This document shows, piece by piece, positions 50,162 to 59,900 of a stretch of DNA of 64,000 nucleotides. The notes beneath the pieces were generated by a model. It was not told where the DNA came from and did not search any database. It worked only from the letters and a program-made list of their open reading frames with translations. The position numbers and the translations under genes are program-made. Each line of letters begins with the position of its first letter. The stretch's first letter is position 1. This DNA is from Nonomuraea soli. GTDB taxonomy: Bacteria > Actinomycetota > Actinomycetes > Streptosporangiales > Streptosporangiaceae. The DNA lies in the NCBI RefSeq assembly GCF_013761175.1, contig NZ_JACDUR010000001.1, positions 992,001 to 1,056,000 on the forward strand, read 5' to 3'.

Positions 50162-50644
50162 TCAGGCGAGCGGCCACCCGCGGATGAAGATCACCGCCAT
50201 GCTCAGCGCCTCCAGCCCCAGCCCCACGTACATCAACATCTGCCCCGCCTGATACCACCGCTTCTTGCGCTCCCACACCCCGTACCGGCCCGCCCAGAGC
50301 TGGCGCGCGTGCTTGGCGTCCGCCGAGGCGAGGCTGCGCACGATCGCCATGCGCGCGTAGTGCACCGCACGGACGTAGGCGAAGAAGGCGATCGCCGAGG
50401 CGCCGAGCGAGAGCAGCCCGAGGAAGAGCGTGAGCCTCACCGCCAGCGCCTGGCCGAAGACCAGCTCGTGCGGGAGCTGCGTGAGGAACGCGGCGACCAC
50501 GGCCAGGGCGAGAGACACGTTGAGCGTCACGTGGCGCGCGTCCTCGGCGGCCGTCTCGATCAGCCCCTTGATGTACTCGACGCGCAGTTCCTCCGGCCCT
50601 TCCAGGTCGGTCAGGTCCGCCGGGTAATGGATCTCGTCGCTCAC
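50162..50644 (-). CDS. Small membrane protein of unknown function
   Basis: A 160-residue protein with three to four hydrophobic helices (VTLNVSLALAVVAAFLTQL; LTLFLGLLSLGASAIAFFAYV; GQMLMYVGLGLEALSMAVIF). The GTG at 50644 was chosen because GGAGG lies five bases upstream; the longer frame is antisense to other sequence. The N-terminus LEGPEELRVEYIKGLIETAAEDARHV is helical and soluble. No family recognised. Confidence 0.7.
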   Translation of the reverse strand: MSDEIHYPADLTDLEGPEELRVEYIKGLIETAAEDARHVTLNVSLALAVVAAFLTQLPHELVFGQALAVRLTLFLGLLSLGASAIAFFAYVRAVHYARMAIVRSLASADAKHARQLWAGRYGVWERKKRWYQAGQMLMYVGLGLEALSMAVIFIRGWPLA

Positions 50645-50692
50645 GTGCACCTCCACACGGAGATCTGCCGCACGGGGACCAGAGTTACGGCA

Positions 50693-50727
50693 GATGGCCA
50701 CCGCGTGACGATCACGCGGTGGCCATC
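50693..50727 (-). terminator. Terminator of the small secreted protein gene
   Basis: A perfect 16-bp inverted repeat (50693-50708 and 50712-50727) with a 3-base loop lies 9 bases past the stop at 50737 on the minus strand. Confidence 0.85.
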
Positions 50728-50736
50728 CGGGGTGTC

Positions 50737-51099
50737 CTAGGCGGTGAAGGAGCGCGAGCCGCGCGAGATCGTGGTGCCGCGCTCGCCCCAGTACGACCGG
50801 GCGGTCGCCGTGTAGGTGGCGTTCTCGGTCAGGCTGACGGTCCAGCACAGGCTGCCCGGGTCACCGTAGTAGTTGTTGTTGTCACGGTAGGTCCGGCCGT
50901 TGATCCGCACCTCGACCCAGCGGGCGCCCTCGCTGTCGTAGGCCTCGACGCAGAGCCGGTTGCCCGTGTCGACATAGGTGATCAGGCCGTCGCCGACGTT
51001 CCAGGAGAACGAGCTGGCGGAGGCGGGCTGGGCGATGGCCAGGGTGGCGGCCGCGAAGCCGATTCCGGCGACGGCGGTCTTGACAATGTTCTTCAGCAT
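50737..51099 (-). CDS. Small secreted protein of unknown function
   Basis: A 120-residue protein with a clear signal peptide (VKTAVAGIGFAAATLAIAQPASA) and a mature part of about 90 residues rich in aromatic residues, Thr and Ser with two Cys (RLCVEAYD; SLCWTVSL) that could form a disulfide. It looks like a small extracellular beta-sandwich (YTATARSYWGERGTTISRGS). AAGGGA lies upstream of the ATG. No family recognised. The 225 bases upstream, up to the kinase-like gene, hold no further feature. Confidence 0.75.
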   Translation of the reverse strand: MLKNIVKTAVAGIGFAAATLAIAQPASASSFSWNVGDGLITYVDTGNRLCVEAYDSEGARWVEVRINGRTYRDNNNYYGDPGSLCWTVSLTENATYTATARSYWGERGTTISRGSRSFTA

Positions 51100-51311
51100 T
51101 GTTTTCCCTTCCGAATCTGGCGGAACGACACGATCTTGGATCGGGCCGTCGACCAGCGGAAGGCCGGCGAAGGAGTGTTCCTCGACGCTTTGCCGGGCGT
51201 CTGGAAACGTTAATTCCCGGAGTGCGAAGGGGGCCGTGAGTTCATCGGCTCTTCTTCCTTCAAGCGCGCGACCGCTGTGACCGATGGGGCAGGGGCGCTC
51301 CCCGTCCCCTT

Positions 51312-51317
51312 TATTGT
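51312..51317 (+). promoter_or_regulatory. Leaderless -10 box
   Basis: TATTGT lies seven bases before the GTG at 51325 and decides that start over the longer frame. Confidence 0.6.
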
Positions 51318-51324
51318 GTCTTGG

Positions 51325-52737
51325 GTGAGCGATGGACAGATGCCGGAACAGGTGCTGAGCGGGCGTTACCGGCTGGATGAGGTGATCGACCGCACCGGCA
51401 CCAGCGAGGTCTGGCGTGGTCACGACCTGCAGGCGGACTGGGCCGTCGCGGTCAAGCTCCTGGAGGAGGGCGGCGACGCCGTCACGCGGGGCCGCTTCGC
51501 CCGCCGGGCGCAGGCGCTCGCCACGGTGCTGCACCCCAACGTGGTGACCGTGCTCGACGTGGGCGACCGCTTCGTCGTCATGGAGTACCTGCCCGGCAAG
51601 GGCCCGGCGGGCCCCAGCCCCTCCGACGAGGTGCGGACCGTGCTGGGGCAGGTCGCGTCCGGGCTGGAGGCGGCGCACCGGTCCGGCATCGTGCACGGCA
51701 ACCTCAGCCCCGCCGACGTCCGGCGCGCCGGCAGCGGCGTGCTCAAGGTGACCGGGTTCGGGCTGCTCGGCGACGGCCTGCCCGTGCCCGAGGTGCCGGT
51801 GACCCCGTACCGCGCGCCCGAGCAGCTCGACGGGGAGACCGGCAAGCCCGCCGACGTCTACGCCCTGGGCTGTGTCGCCTACGAGCTGCTCACCGGCCAG
51901 CCGCCGTTCGAGGGCGACGACCTGGAGGCGCAGCATCGCACCGCCAAGCCTGAGCGGCTGTCGGGCGTCCCGGAGGAGCTCGGCACGCTGGTGCAGTCGT
52001 GCCTGGCCAAGGATCCCGCCGCCCGCCCCTCGATGTCCGCCGTACGGCAGGCGCTCACCAGCCCGCTCGGCGCCCCCCGCGAGCCCGTGGCCGCGGCGCC
52101 GTCCCAGCCGGTGTACGGCACCGCGGTGATGGAGCAGCCGCTGGGCGACGAGACCGCCCTGTACGAGCAGCGGCACGAAGACCTCGACCGTCCCGACAGG
52201 CGCATGCTCGTGCAGCTGGGCATCGCCCTGGCGATCATCGTCGCGGCGGTGGCGGCCTTCGCCTTCTGGCCGCGCGGCTCCGAGACCCCCGACCCGGTCG
52301 TGCAGGCCACGCCGACCACGGTCACCGAGGAGCCGACCCCCGAGCCGACCCCGTCGCAGACGCCGAGCGCCAGTGAGAGCCAGGAGCCGCCCTCGACCGT
52401 CGGGCCGGTCCAGACGCTCGGGCCGCAGCCGGTGGGCGACAGCTACGAGCTGCGCACCGACGTGCCTCCGCCGGGCGGGTGGGACACGTGGCTGGGGCGC
52501 TTCCACGAGGCCGTGGAGGACGAGGAGGACGCCCGCGCCATCGAGCCGGGCGTCGCCCAGCGTGCCCACCGCGACATCGACGACGCCGCCAGGCGGATCC
52601 GCCAGGGGCGCGTCGATCGTGGCATCAGGGATCTGCGCAAGGTCGCCGCGGAACTGGGCCAGGCCCGCGACCGCGGCGACGTGCGGGGTGACGGATCGCT
52701 GGCGGAGTTCCTGACCAAGTTCAAGCTCTGGCCCTGA
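51325..52737 (+). CDS. Membrane Ser/Thr pseudokinase
   Basis: A 470-residue protein with a Hanks-type kinase fold at residues about 8-250, one membrane helix near 295-317, a Pro/Thr/Ser-rich linker and an outer helical domain of about 110 residues. The ATP-contact Lys44 (VAVKLL) is kept, but the catalytic loop reads HGNLSPAD: Asn126 replaces the catalytic Asp and Ser128 the Lys. The DFG motif reads GFG (144-146), and the Gly loop is degenerate (RTGTSEV). The APE-like PYRAPEQL and the Asp of DVYALGC remain. Catalysis is therefore unlikely; a scaffolding or sensing role is inferred. No PASTA repeats. Confidence 0.88.
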   Translation: MSDGQMPEQVLSGRYRLDEVIDRTGTSEVWRGHDLQADWAVAVKLLEEGGDAVTRGRFARRAQALATVLHPNVVTVLDVGDRFVVMEYLPGKGPAGPSPSDEVRTVLGQVASGLEAAHRSGIVHGNLSPADVRRAGSGVLKVTGFGLLGDGLPVPEVPVTPYRAPEQLDGETGKPADVYALGCVAYELLTGQPPFEGDDLEAQHRTAKPERLSGVPEELGTLVQSCLAKDPAARPSMSAVRQALTSPLGAPREPVAAAPSQPVYGTAVMEQPLGDETALYEQRHEDLDRPDRRMLVQLGIALAIIVAAVAAFAFWPRGSETPDPVVQATPTTVTEEPTPEPTPSQTPSASESQEPPSTVGPVQTLGPQPVGDSYELRTDVPPPGGWDTWLGRFHEAVEDEEDARAIEPGVAQRAHRDIDDAARRIRQGRVDRGIRDLRKVAAELGQARDRGDVRGDGSLAEFLTKFKLWP

Positions 52738-52764
52738 GCCCTGAGCCCTGAGTTCAAAGACCCC

Positions 52765-52802
52765 CCTCCGGTACGGCAGCAGTGCGCATGCCGTACCGGA
52801 GG
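52765..52802. terminator. Bidirectional terminator between pseudokinase and GH9 genes
   Basis: A perfect 14-bp inverted repeat (52765-52778 and 52789-52802) with a 10-base loop lies between two convergent stops. Confidence 0.82.
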
Positions 52803-52820
52803 CGAGAGGCCGCCCGAGGG

Positions 52821-54647
52821 TCAGTCGCCCGCCATCAGCGTCAGCGCGTAGAACGCGATCGCCGCGAAGTCGTCGGCCGGCTCGGAGGCCTGCCACGACC
52901 GCACGTCGTCCACGAACCGGCTGTCATGCCCGGTGAACCTCTCGTACCGGTCCACCTCGTCGGCCGGGCACGCGGGCATCTCGTCGAAGCGCCCGCCGAG
53001 CCCGCCCTCGAACAGCGAGACGTTGTTCGGCCCGTTCACCACGGCCCCCACGACCGGCTTCCCGGTGATGTTGGAGATCTGGTAGTGCGGGCACGTGATC
53101 GCGTTCTCGCCGACCCCGGCGACGAACGACACGCCCCACGGGTTGCCGCCGAGCGCCCAGTTCCGCTGCTGGGTGCCGAAGGCGTCGTAGGAGCGGTCGC
53201 CCGTCACCCGCTTGTAGAGCCGCGAGGTCGCCGCCAGCCCGAACGTGCGCGGCACGGAGTCGAACTGGTCGTAGCGCGCCCCGGCGCGGAAGGGGTCGGC
53301 CGAGGCGCGGGCCAGGCCGATCTCCAGCTGGTCCTTCAGTCCGGCGATCAGCCCGGCCTCGTCGATCGCCAGCCCGGTGGCGCGGGACTTGCGCAGGGCC
53401 TTGACCAGGTCGGCGTGGGCGAGGGCGCTGACGTCGTAGAGGTTGAGCGTGTCGCCCGCCTCGTGCTCCAGGTACTGCGCCGCCCAGTGCGCGGCCTGCC
53501 GTACCCACTCGCCGGCACGCGAGTCGCCGAGCCTCAGCGCGGCCAGGGCCAGCTGCGCGCCGCCGAGCTCCATGTCGTCGCGCCACACGCTCTCGGGGTA
53601 GAACGCATGCGGCAGGCTGGTGACGAGCTGGCCGACGTTCTCGGTCCTGGCCATGGCGTAGACGGAGGCGGCCTTCTCGAGCCACCGCGCGGCCTTGCGC
53701 GGGTCCGGTTCCACCTGCGCGGCCAGGGCGAAGGCGGCAGCCGTACGGCCGGCGAGGTTGGGGCTGATCGGCTCGCCGGGAGCGGCGGCGCGGAAGACGG
53801 GGCGGTTGCGGATGTACTGGCGTCCCTCGGCCGTGTCGTGGTCGTCGGCCTCGGGCAGGCGCCAGATGTCGTGGTCGCCGGCGAAGGTGCCCTCGGCGTT
53901 GCCCGCGCCGATGCCGACCTGGATGTAGAGCGTCCTGGACTGCTCGTCCCACATCTTGTCGAGGTACTTCAGGCCGTGGGTGGCCTCGGCGCGCAGGCGC
54001 GGGTCCACGGCGCCGTCCCTCTTGGCCGCCCAGAGCATCGTGTCGACGTAGGACAGGATGTGGGTGAACTTGAGGTAGTCGCCGGCGTCGAACCAGCCGC
54101 CCTCGACGTCGACCGGGCCGCCGATCTTCGTCAGCTCGCCCTTGATCTGGTCGGTGTCGGGACCGGTGAAGACGGGCCAGTCGTAGACGGAGGCGCTGCG
54201 GTCGTTGAGGTGGCTGGGCTTGCGCAGGGCGTGCGCTCCGTCGCGCTGGCCGCCGAAGAAGGTCACGATCTTGGCCGCGGGCACCGCCAGCAGCGCGGAG
54301 GGGGCGATCGTGAACTCGGCGGAGACCAGGGACCCCGCCTTGATCCGGTAGTTGCCGGGGGCGCGCAGGCGGCTCAGGTCCAGGTCGTAGACGTGGGGGT
54401 AGGCGGCGTTCCAGGTGCCGAGGTCACGCCCCGCCGTACCTCTGAGAACCTGGCGGCCCCGGCGGTCGACGACCGTGAAGCGGGTGGCCGGGGCGCCGGC
54501 CTCGGTCATCAGGTAGGCGTGCTTGGCCTCGCCGGGGGCGAAGCCGACCTGGTCGACCCGGATGAAACCCTGCGCACCGGGTGAGGCCATCGCGGGACTC
54601 CCTGTGATCACGACTGCTAGCGCGGCTGCGGCGGCGGCGAATCTCAT
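52821..54647 (-). CDS. Secreted glycoside hydrolase family 9 protein
   Basis: A 608-residue exported enzyme, probably an endo-beta-glucanase or related beta-glucan hydrolase. It has a signal peptide (AAAAAALAVVITGSPAMA), an N-terminal immunoglobulin-like CelD_N domain (FIRVDQVGFAPGEAKHAYLM) and the GH9 catalytic barrel with GGWFDAGDYLKF near residues 185-196 (Asp nucleophile-base region) and a C-terminal Glu in SWQASEPADDFAAIAFYAL. No cellulose-binding module is seen. GGAGG lies six bases before the ATG. The promoter carries the same operator as the beta-helix gene. Confidence 0.9.
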   Translation of the reverse strand: MRFAAAAAALAVVITGSPAMASPGAQGFIRVDQVGFAPGEAKHAYLMTEAGAPATRFTVVDRRGRQVLRGTAGRDLGTWNAAYPHVYDLDLSRLRAPGNYRIKAGSLVSAEFTIAPSALLAVPAAKIVTFFGGQRDGAHALRKPSHLNDRSASVYDWPVFTGPDTDQIKGELTKIGGPVDVEGGWFDAGDYLKFTHILSYVDTMLWAAKRDGAVDPRLRAEATHGLKYLDKMWDEQSRTLYIQVGIGAGNAEGTFAGDHDIWRLPEADDHDTAEGRQYIRNRPVFRAAAPGEPISPNLAGRTAAAFALAAQVEPDPRKAARWLEKAASVYAMARTENVGQLVTSLPHAFYPESVWRDDMELGGAQLALAALRLGDSRAGEWVRQAAHWAAQYLEHEAGDTLNLYDVSALAHADLVKALRKSRATGLAIDEAGLIAGLKDQLEIGLARASADPFRAGARYDQFDSVPRTFGLAATSRLYKRVTGDRSYDAFGTQQRNWALGGNPWGVSFVAGVGENAITCPHYQISNITGKPVVGAVVNGPNNVSLFEGGLGGRFDEMPACPADEVDRYERFTGHDSRFVDDVRSWQASEPADDFAAIAFYALTLMAGD

Positions 54648-54658
54648 AAGACCTCCAA

Positions 54659-54679
54659 AGTTAGGAAACCTTCCTAACT
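54659..54679. promoter_or_regulatory. Palindromic operator, copy 2 (GH9 gene)
   Basis: AGTTAGGAA-ACC-TTCCTAACT, the same 9-bp arms as the site at 12386-12406 with a different centre, 11 bases upstream of the ATG and 8 bases downstream of the -10 box. Confidence 0.85.
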
Positions 54680-54687
54680 TGCTGGGG

Positions 54688-54717
54688 ACGGTAGCCGGGG
54701 CGCGAGGCGAAGGTCAA
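54688..54717 (-). promoter_or_regulatory. Predicted -35/-10 promoter of the GH9 gene
   Basis: On the minus strand, TTGACC (54717-54712), an 18-base spacer and TACCGT (54693-54688), then 8 bases to the palindrome. Confidence 0.75.
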
Positions 54718-54723
54718 TACGCG

Positions 54724-54729
54724 TACATT
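54724..54729 (+). promoter_or_regulatory. Leaderless -10 box of pepP
   Basis: TACATT lies six bases before the ATG at 54736, which decides that start. It lies back to back with the GH9 promoter. Confidence 0.65.
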
Positions 54730-54735
54730 GACGAA

Positions 54736-55764
54736 ATGACCGTCAATTTCGGAGAGCGCCGGGCACAACTGGCGGCGATCCTGCCCGGGGTGCCCGCACT
54801 GCTGGTCACCCGCCCGGTGAACGTGCGCTACCTGACCGGACTGGACAGCTCCAACGCGGCCGTCCTGGTCTGGGCCGACGGCTCGGCCACCCTGGCCACC
54901 GACTCGCGATACATCGAGATGACCCGCGGCCTCGACATCGAGGTCGTCGAGGACCGCGACGTGGTCGGCCGCCTGGCCGCGCAGGGCGTCGGCGTCGAGG
55001 CCACCCACATGACCGTGGCCGCCTTCCGCCGCCTCAACGGCGTCGTCCCCCTGGACCCGCTCGTCGAGCAGCTCAGGATGGTCAAGGACGAGCACGAGAT
55101 CGAACTGCTCCGTACGGCGTGCGCCATCTCCGACCGCGCCTTCAGCGACATCTCCGGCAGCATCCGCCCCGGCGTGTCGGAGAAGGACCTCGCCCGCATC
55201 CTCGAGGCCAGGATGATCGAGCTGGGCGCCGACAAGCCCGCCTTCGACACCATCGTGGCGGCCGGGGAGAACGGCGCGGTGCCCCACCACTCGCCGACCG
55301 ACCGGCAGCTGCGCCCCGGCGACCTCGTCACCATCGACTTCGGCGCCCGCTACCGCGGCTACCACGCCGACATGACCAGGACCGTGGCGGTCGGGCACGC
55401 CGCCGACTGGCAGCGCGAGCTGTACGACCTGGTCGCCGCCGCGCAGCAGGCCGGGGTCGAGGCGGTCAAACCCGGGGCGATCGCCGGCGATCTGGACGCC
55501 GTCTCCCGCTCGATCATCGAGGCCGCCGGGCACGGCGAGGACTTCCGGCACGGCCTGGGACACGGCGTCGGCCTGGAGATCCACGAGGACCCGTTCCTGG
55601 GCCCCGCTCGTACCGGTAAACTAGAGGATCGAGTTCCTGTGACCGTTGAGCCGGGGGTCTACCTCCCCGGCCGGGGCGGGATCCGCATCGAGGACACCCT
55701 GGTGGCCCGCGACGCGGGCCCGGAACTCCTCACCAAGACGACCAAGGAGCTGCTCGTCCTTTGA
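54736..55764 (+). CDS. pepP: Xaa-Pro aminopeptidase family (M24) protein
   Basis: A 342-residue metallopeptidase. The creatinase-like N-terminal domain (LLVTRPVNVRYLTGLDSSNAAVLV) is followed by the pita-bread domain with the metal ligands: Asp in VTIDFGARYRGYHADMTRT, His in GHGVGLEIHE, Glu in TVEPGVY and Glu in GIRIEDT. It trims Xaa-Pro ends of peptides. It lies directly before efp and nusB, a common actinobacterial order; EF-P helps ribosomes through proline stretches, so the pairing is sensible. Confidence 0.93.
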   Translation: MTVNFGERRAQLAAILPGVPALLVTRPVNVRYLTGLDSSNAAVLVWADGSATLATDSRYIEMTRGLDIEVVEDRDVVGRLAAQGVGVEATHMTVAAFRRLNGVVPLDPLVEQLRMVKDEHEIELLRTACAISDRAFSDISGSIRPGVSEKDLARILEARMIELGADKPAFDTIVAAGENGAVPHHSPTDRQLRPGDLVTIDFGARYRGYHADMTRTVAVGHAADWQRELYDLVAAAQQAGVEAVKPGAIAGDLDAVSRSIIEAAGHGEDFRHGLGHGVGLEIHEDPFLGPARTGKLEDRVPVTVEPGVYLPGRGGIRIEDTLVARDAGPELLTKTTKELLVL

Positions 55765-55789
55765 GCGGCCGCACGCGGGAGAATGACGA

Positions 55790-56350
55790 GTGGCGACGAC
55801 CAACGACCTGAAGAACGGCCTGGTGCTGAAGCTCGACGGTGGTGAGCTCTGGTCCGTCGTGGAGTTCCAGCACGTCAAGCCGGGTAAGGGCGGCGCCTTC
55901 GTGCGCACCAAGCTCAAGAACGTCCTCTCGGGCAAGGTCGTCGACAAGACCTTCAACGCCGGCGTGAAGGTCGAGGTGGCCAACGTCGACAAGCGCGAGA
56001 TGCAGTTCTCCTACAAGGACGGCGACGACTTCGTCTTCATGGACACCGAGACCTTCGACATGGTCAACGTGCCCTCCAAGACCGTCGGCGGCGCCGCCAA
56101 CTACATGCTCGAGAACACCAACGCCACCGTGGCCTTCAACGAGGGCGCGGCGCTCTACGTCGACCTGCCCGCCGCGGTCGAGCTGATCATCTCCAACACC
56201 GAGCCGGGCCTGCAGGGCGACCGCTCCACCGGCGGCACCAAGCCGGCCACCCTCGAGACCGGCGCCGAGATCAAGGTGCCGCTCTTCATCACGACCGGCG
56301 AGAAGGTCAAGGTCGACACCCGCAGCGGCGAGTACCTCGGCCGCGCCTGA
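55790..56350 (+). CDS. efp: Translation elongation factor P
   Basis: A 186-residue, three-domain EF-P that relieves stalling at polyproline. The tip loop [10 protein letters not shown] carries Lys33 at the position modified in other bacteria; no modification enzyme gene is adjacent. Further family blocks are [14 protein letters not shown] and the C-terminal [21 protein letters not shown] start 25 bases after pepP. The stop overlaps the nusB ATG by one base. Confidence 0.97.
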   Translation: MATTNDLKNGLVLKLDGGELWSVVEFQHVKPGKGGAFVRTKLKNVLSGKVVDKTFNAGVKVEVANVDKREMQFSYKDGDDFVFMDTETFDMVNVPSKTVGGAANYMLENTNATVAFNEGAALYVDLPAAVELIISNTEPGLQGDRSTGGTKPATLETGAEIKVPLFITTGEKVKVDTRSGEYLGRA

Positions 56351-56760
56351 TGTCCGCACGCGGTAAGGCGCGCCGGCGCGCGCTCGACATCCTCTTCGAG
56401 GCGGAGCTGCGGGAATCCGACCCGCTCGCCATCCTCGCCGAGCGGGTGGCGCGCGCCGAGCCGCCGGTCAACGAATACACCTCGGCCATCGTCGAAGGCG
56501 TGGTCCGCCACCGTGACCGCATCGACGAGCTGATCACCACCTACGCCGAGGGCTGGACCCTCGAGCGTATGCCCGCGGTCGACCGCAACCTGCTGCGCGG
56601 CGGCACCTACGAGCTGCTGTGGATGCCCGACGTGCCTGAGGGCGTGGTCATCAGCGAGTGGGTGCACCTGGCCAGCGAGCTGTCCACCGACGACTCGCCG
56701 ACCTTCATCAACGGGCTGCTCGCGCGCTTCAAGGCCCTCAAGCCCACGCTCGCGCTCTGA
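56350..56760 (+). CDS. nusB: Transcription antitermination factor NusB
   Basis: A 136-residue helical protein that binds boxA RNA with NusE during rRNA antitermination. It shows KARRRALDILFEAELR, VEGVVRHRDRIDELI, VDRNLLRGGTYELLW and the end STDDSPTFINGLLARFK. ATG overlaps the efp stop. The 174 bases after it hold only a GC-rich spacer. Confidence 0.96.
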   Translation: MSARGKARRRALDILFEAELRESDPLAILAERVARAEPPVNEYTSAIVEGVVRHRDRIDELITTYAEGWTLERMPAVDRNLLRGGTYELLWMPDVPEGVVISEWVHLASELSTDDSPTFINGLLARFKALKPTLAL

Positions 56761-56921
56761 GCCCGGACGGCGAGCGCGCCTTACCCCGGCCGCCGGGAGC
56801 GCCGCGGCGGGGCCCCGGGTGTGGCCCAGGGTGTGGCCCACGGCGGGGTCCGCGGCGATGCGCACGGCGGGCCCCACGGGGTCCGCTCCCGCGGATCTTC
56901 GGCGCCGTCGCCGCCCGATGG

Positions 56922-56927
56922 TACGGT
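56922..56927 (+). promoter_or_regulatory. Leaderless -10 box of the SARP regulator
   Basis: TACGGT lies seven bases before the ATG at 56935; the frame extends upstream but only through repetitive GC-rich spacer. Confidence 0.6.
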
Positions 56928-56934
56928 GACCGCC

Positions 56935-59900
56935 ATGGCGGTTGACGAGGTCGAGTTCAGGATCCTCGGTCCGCTCGAAGCCGTGGTCCACGGGCGTGTG
57001 GTCAAGCTGGGCGGTCCACGGGCCCAGGCGGTCCTGGCGACACTCCTGCTCGACTACGGGCGCACCGTCTCCGTCGACCGGCTGGCCACCCTGTGGGGCC
57101 ACCCCCCGCCCTCCTCGGTGCGCAACCAGGTCATGATCGCCGTCGGCACCCTCCGCAAGGCCCTGCGCGAGGCGGGAGCCAAGGCGACGATCATCGAGAC
57201 CGTCGGCCAGGGCTACCGCGTCGCCACCGGCAGCCTCGACGCCCGCTCCTTCGAGGAGAGCGTCACCGCCGCGCGCCAGGCGGCGGCGGGCGGGCGCCAC
57301 ACCGCGGCCGCCGTGCTCTACTCCCAGGCCCTGGCCACCTGGCGCGGTCCCGCGCTGGCCGGGCTCGACCTCGGCACGAGCGTCACCGCCGAACGCTGGA
57401 ACGACCTGCGCCCCGCCGCCGCCGAGGAGTGGGCGGAGGAGGAGCTCACCCTCGGCCACCACCGCGAGGCCGCCGCCGAACTGCGTGGCTGGCTCGCCGA
57501 GCACCCCCTGCGCGAGCGGCTGCGCGGCCTGCTGATGCTGGCCCTGTACCGGTGCGGGCGCAAGGCCGAGGCCCTGGAGACCTACCGCGAGGGCCGCACG
57601 CTGCTCGGCGAGGAGCTCGGCCTCGACCCCGGCCCCGAGCTGCGGCGCCTGCAGGAGGCGATCCTCAACGACTCGCCCGAGCTCCAGCCCGCGCCGGCCG
57701 CGGCGTCCGGCCCCCGGGTCGTCCCCGCGGAGCTGCCCTCCGACGTGGCCGGGTTCGCGGGCCGCGTGGCCGATCTCGACCAGCTGAAGCGCTGCCTGTC
57801 GCCCGGCTCCTCCACCACCGCCCCGATCGTCGTGGTGTCGGGAAACGCGGGCGTGGGCAAGACGGCGCTGGCCGTACGGTTCGGTCACCTGATGGCCGAC
57901 GAGTTCCCCGACGGGCAGCTCTACGTCAACCTGCACGGCTACTCCCGGGCGCCGGCCATGAGCTCGCTGGAGGCGCTGACCCGGCTGCTCGGCTCCCTGG
58001 GGATCGCGCCCGACCAGATCCCGCCCGACGAGGACGCGGCCGCCGGGCTCTACCGCTCGCAGCTGGCCGGTCGCCGGATGCTCGTCCTGCTCGACAACGC
58101 CCTGTCGGCCGAGCAGGTCAGGCCCCTGCTGGCGGCGGCGCCCGGCAGCGTGGTGATCGTCACCAGCCGCGACAGGCTCACCGGCCTGGTCGCCAGCCAC
58201 GGCGTGCGGCGCCTGCCCCTCGACGTGCTTCCCGTCGACGAGGCGCTGGAGCTGGTGGGCGCGGTGGCCGGGCCGGAGAGCCTGGCCGCCGAGCCCGAGG
58301 CGGCGCTCGAACTGGTCAGGCTCTGCGGCGCGCTGCCCCTGGCCCTGCGCGTCGCCGCGGCCACCCTGGCCGACCACCAGGACCCGGGCCATGATCCAGG
58401 TGAGGGGGGCGGTGCGCTGGAGGGCTACGTGGCGGCGCTGTCCGCCGGGCGGCTCGACACCTTACGGATCGACGGCGACATGGCCGTCGGCGGCGCGCTG
58501 GAGCTGACCTACGCCCGGCTCCCGCAGCCCGCGCGCCGCCTGTTCCGCCTGCTCGGCCTCATGCCCGGCCAGGACATCACCCCGGGCTCCGCCGCCGCCC
58601 TGTGCGGCCTCGGCCACGACGCGGCGGGCCCGCTGCTCGACCGGCTCGCCACCGCCAGCCTCCTCGAAGAGCACAGGACCGGCCGGCTGACCTTCCACGA
58701 CCTCGTGCGCGAACACGCCCACGAGGTGGCCATGCGTGAGGAGCCCTACACCGAGCGCCAGGCCGCTCTCACCCGCCTGCTCGACCACTACCGCCACCTG
58801 GCCGACGCCGCCCACGACCTGATCAACCCCAACCGCAGGCGCCTGCTCCCGCCCCCGCCCAGGCCGGAGGGCGACCAGCCGGGCCACGCCGACCGGCAGG
58901 CCGCGATGGCCTGGCTCGACGGTGAGTGCGGCAACGTGATCGCCGCCGTCCGCGCCGCCGTCCAGGCGGCCGGGCACGTCGCCGACCGGCGGCACGACGA
59001 GCACGTGTGGCAGATCGCCACCGACCTCAACCCCTACCTCATGGTGCGCGGCCGATTCGCCGAGAGCGCTGCCCTGAGCGACGTGGCCGCCTCGGCCGCC
59101 CGCCACCTGGGCAGGCCGCGGTTCGAGGCGCTGTCGCTGTTCGCCGCCGCCCTGGCCGAACAGGCGCACACCGGCCGCTACCGCCAGGTCCTGGGCTCGC
59201 TCCAGCGAGCGCTCGACCTGGCCGGCGCGGCGGACGACCGGTGGATCCAGGCGCAGTGCCTCGGCCTGGCCGGATACCTCCACCACTACCTGGGCGACTA
59301 CCCCGAGGCGCTCCGCTGCCAGCGCCAGGCGATTGCCGCCCACGAGGAGGTCGGCAACGCCCTCAAGCAGGGGCTGGCCCACTCCGACCTGGCCGGCACG
59401 CTCATCGTGCTCGGACAGTACGGCCCGGCCGACGAGTCGCTGAAACGCGCCCTGACGATCTTCCGCGAGATCGGCTTCCAGCTCGGCGAGGCCGCGGCCC
59501 TGCACCACGTGGCCGAGTCGCTGTGCGGCCAGGGGCTCCACGAGCAGGCGCTCGACAGCCTGGCCGACAGCCGCCGCCTGCTCACCGCGCTCGGCGACCC
59601 CGTCATGCTGGCCACCGTCGTCGGCTCCATCGGCGACACGCTGCGGTGCCTGGGACGCCTGCCCGAGGCGCGCGCGGCGCTCGACGAGGCGTTCGCCCTC
59701 ATCGAGGGGCTCACCGCGGTGAGCGTGTCGGCCGCGCTCTCCAACCAGCTCGGCCTGCTCCTGGCCGACCAGGGCGACCCGCTGTCGGCCGTGACCGCGC
59801 ACGAGAAGGCGTTGCGCCTGGCCGCCGGGTCCGAGCTCCGCCTGGAGGAGGCGCGGGCCCACCACGGCCTGGCCGCCGCCCGCCAGGCCTGCGGCGCCGA

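Noticed and set aside
54523..54735. Upstream extension of the pepP frame
   Set aside because: It would overlap the GH9 coding region and its operator; the TACATT box six bases before 54736 and family alignment favour the later ATG.
56821..56934. Upstream extension of the SARP frame
   Set aside because: The extra residues are repetitive Gly/His/Val-rich spacer, and the winged-helix domain starts right after the ATG at 56935.
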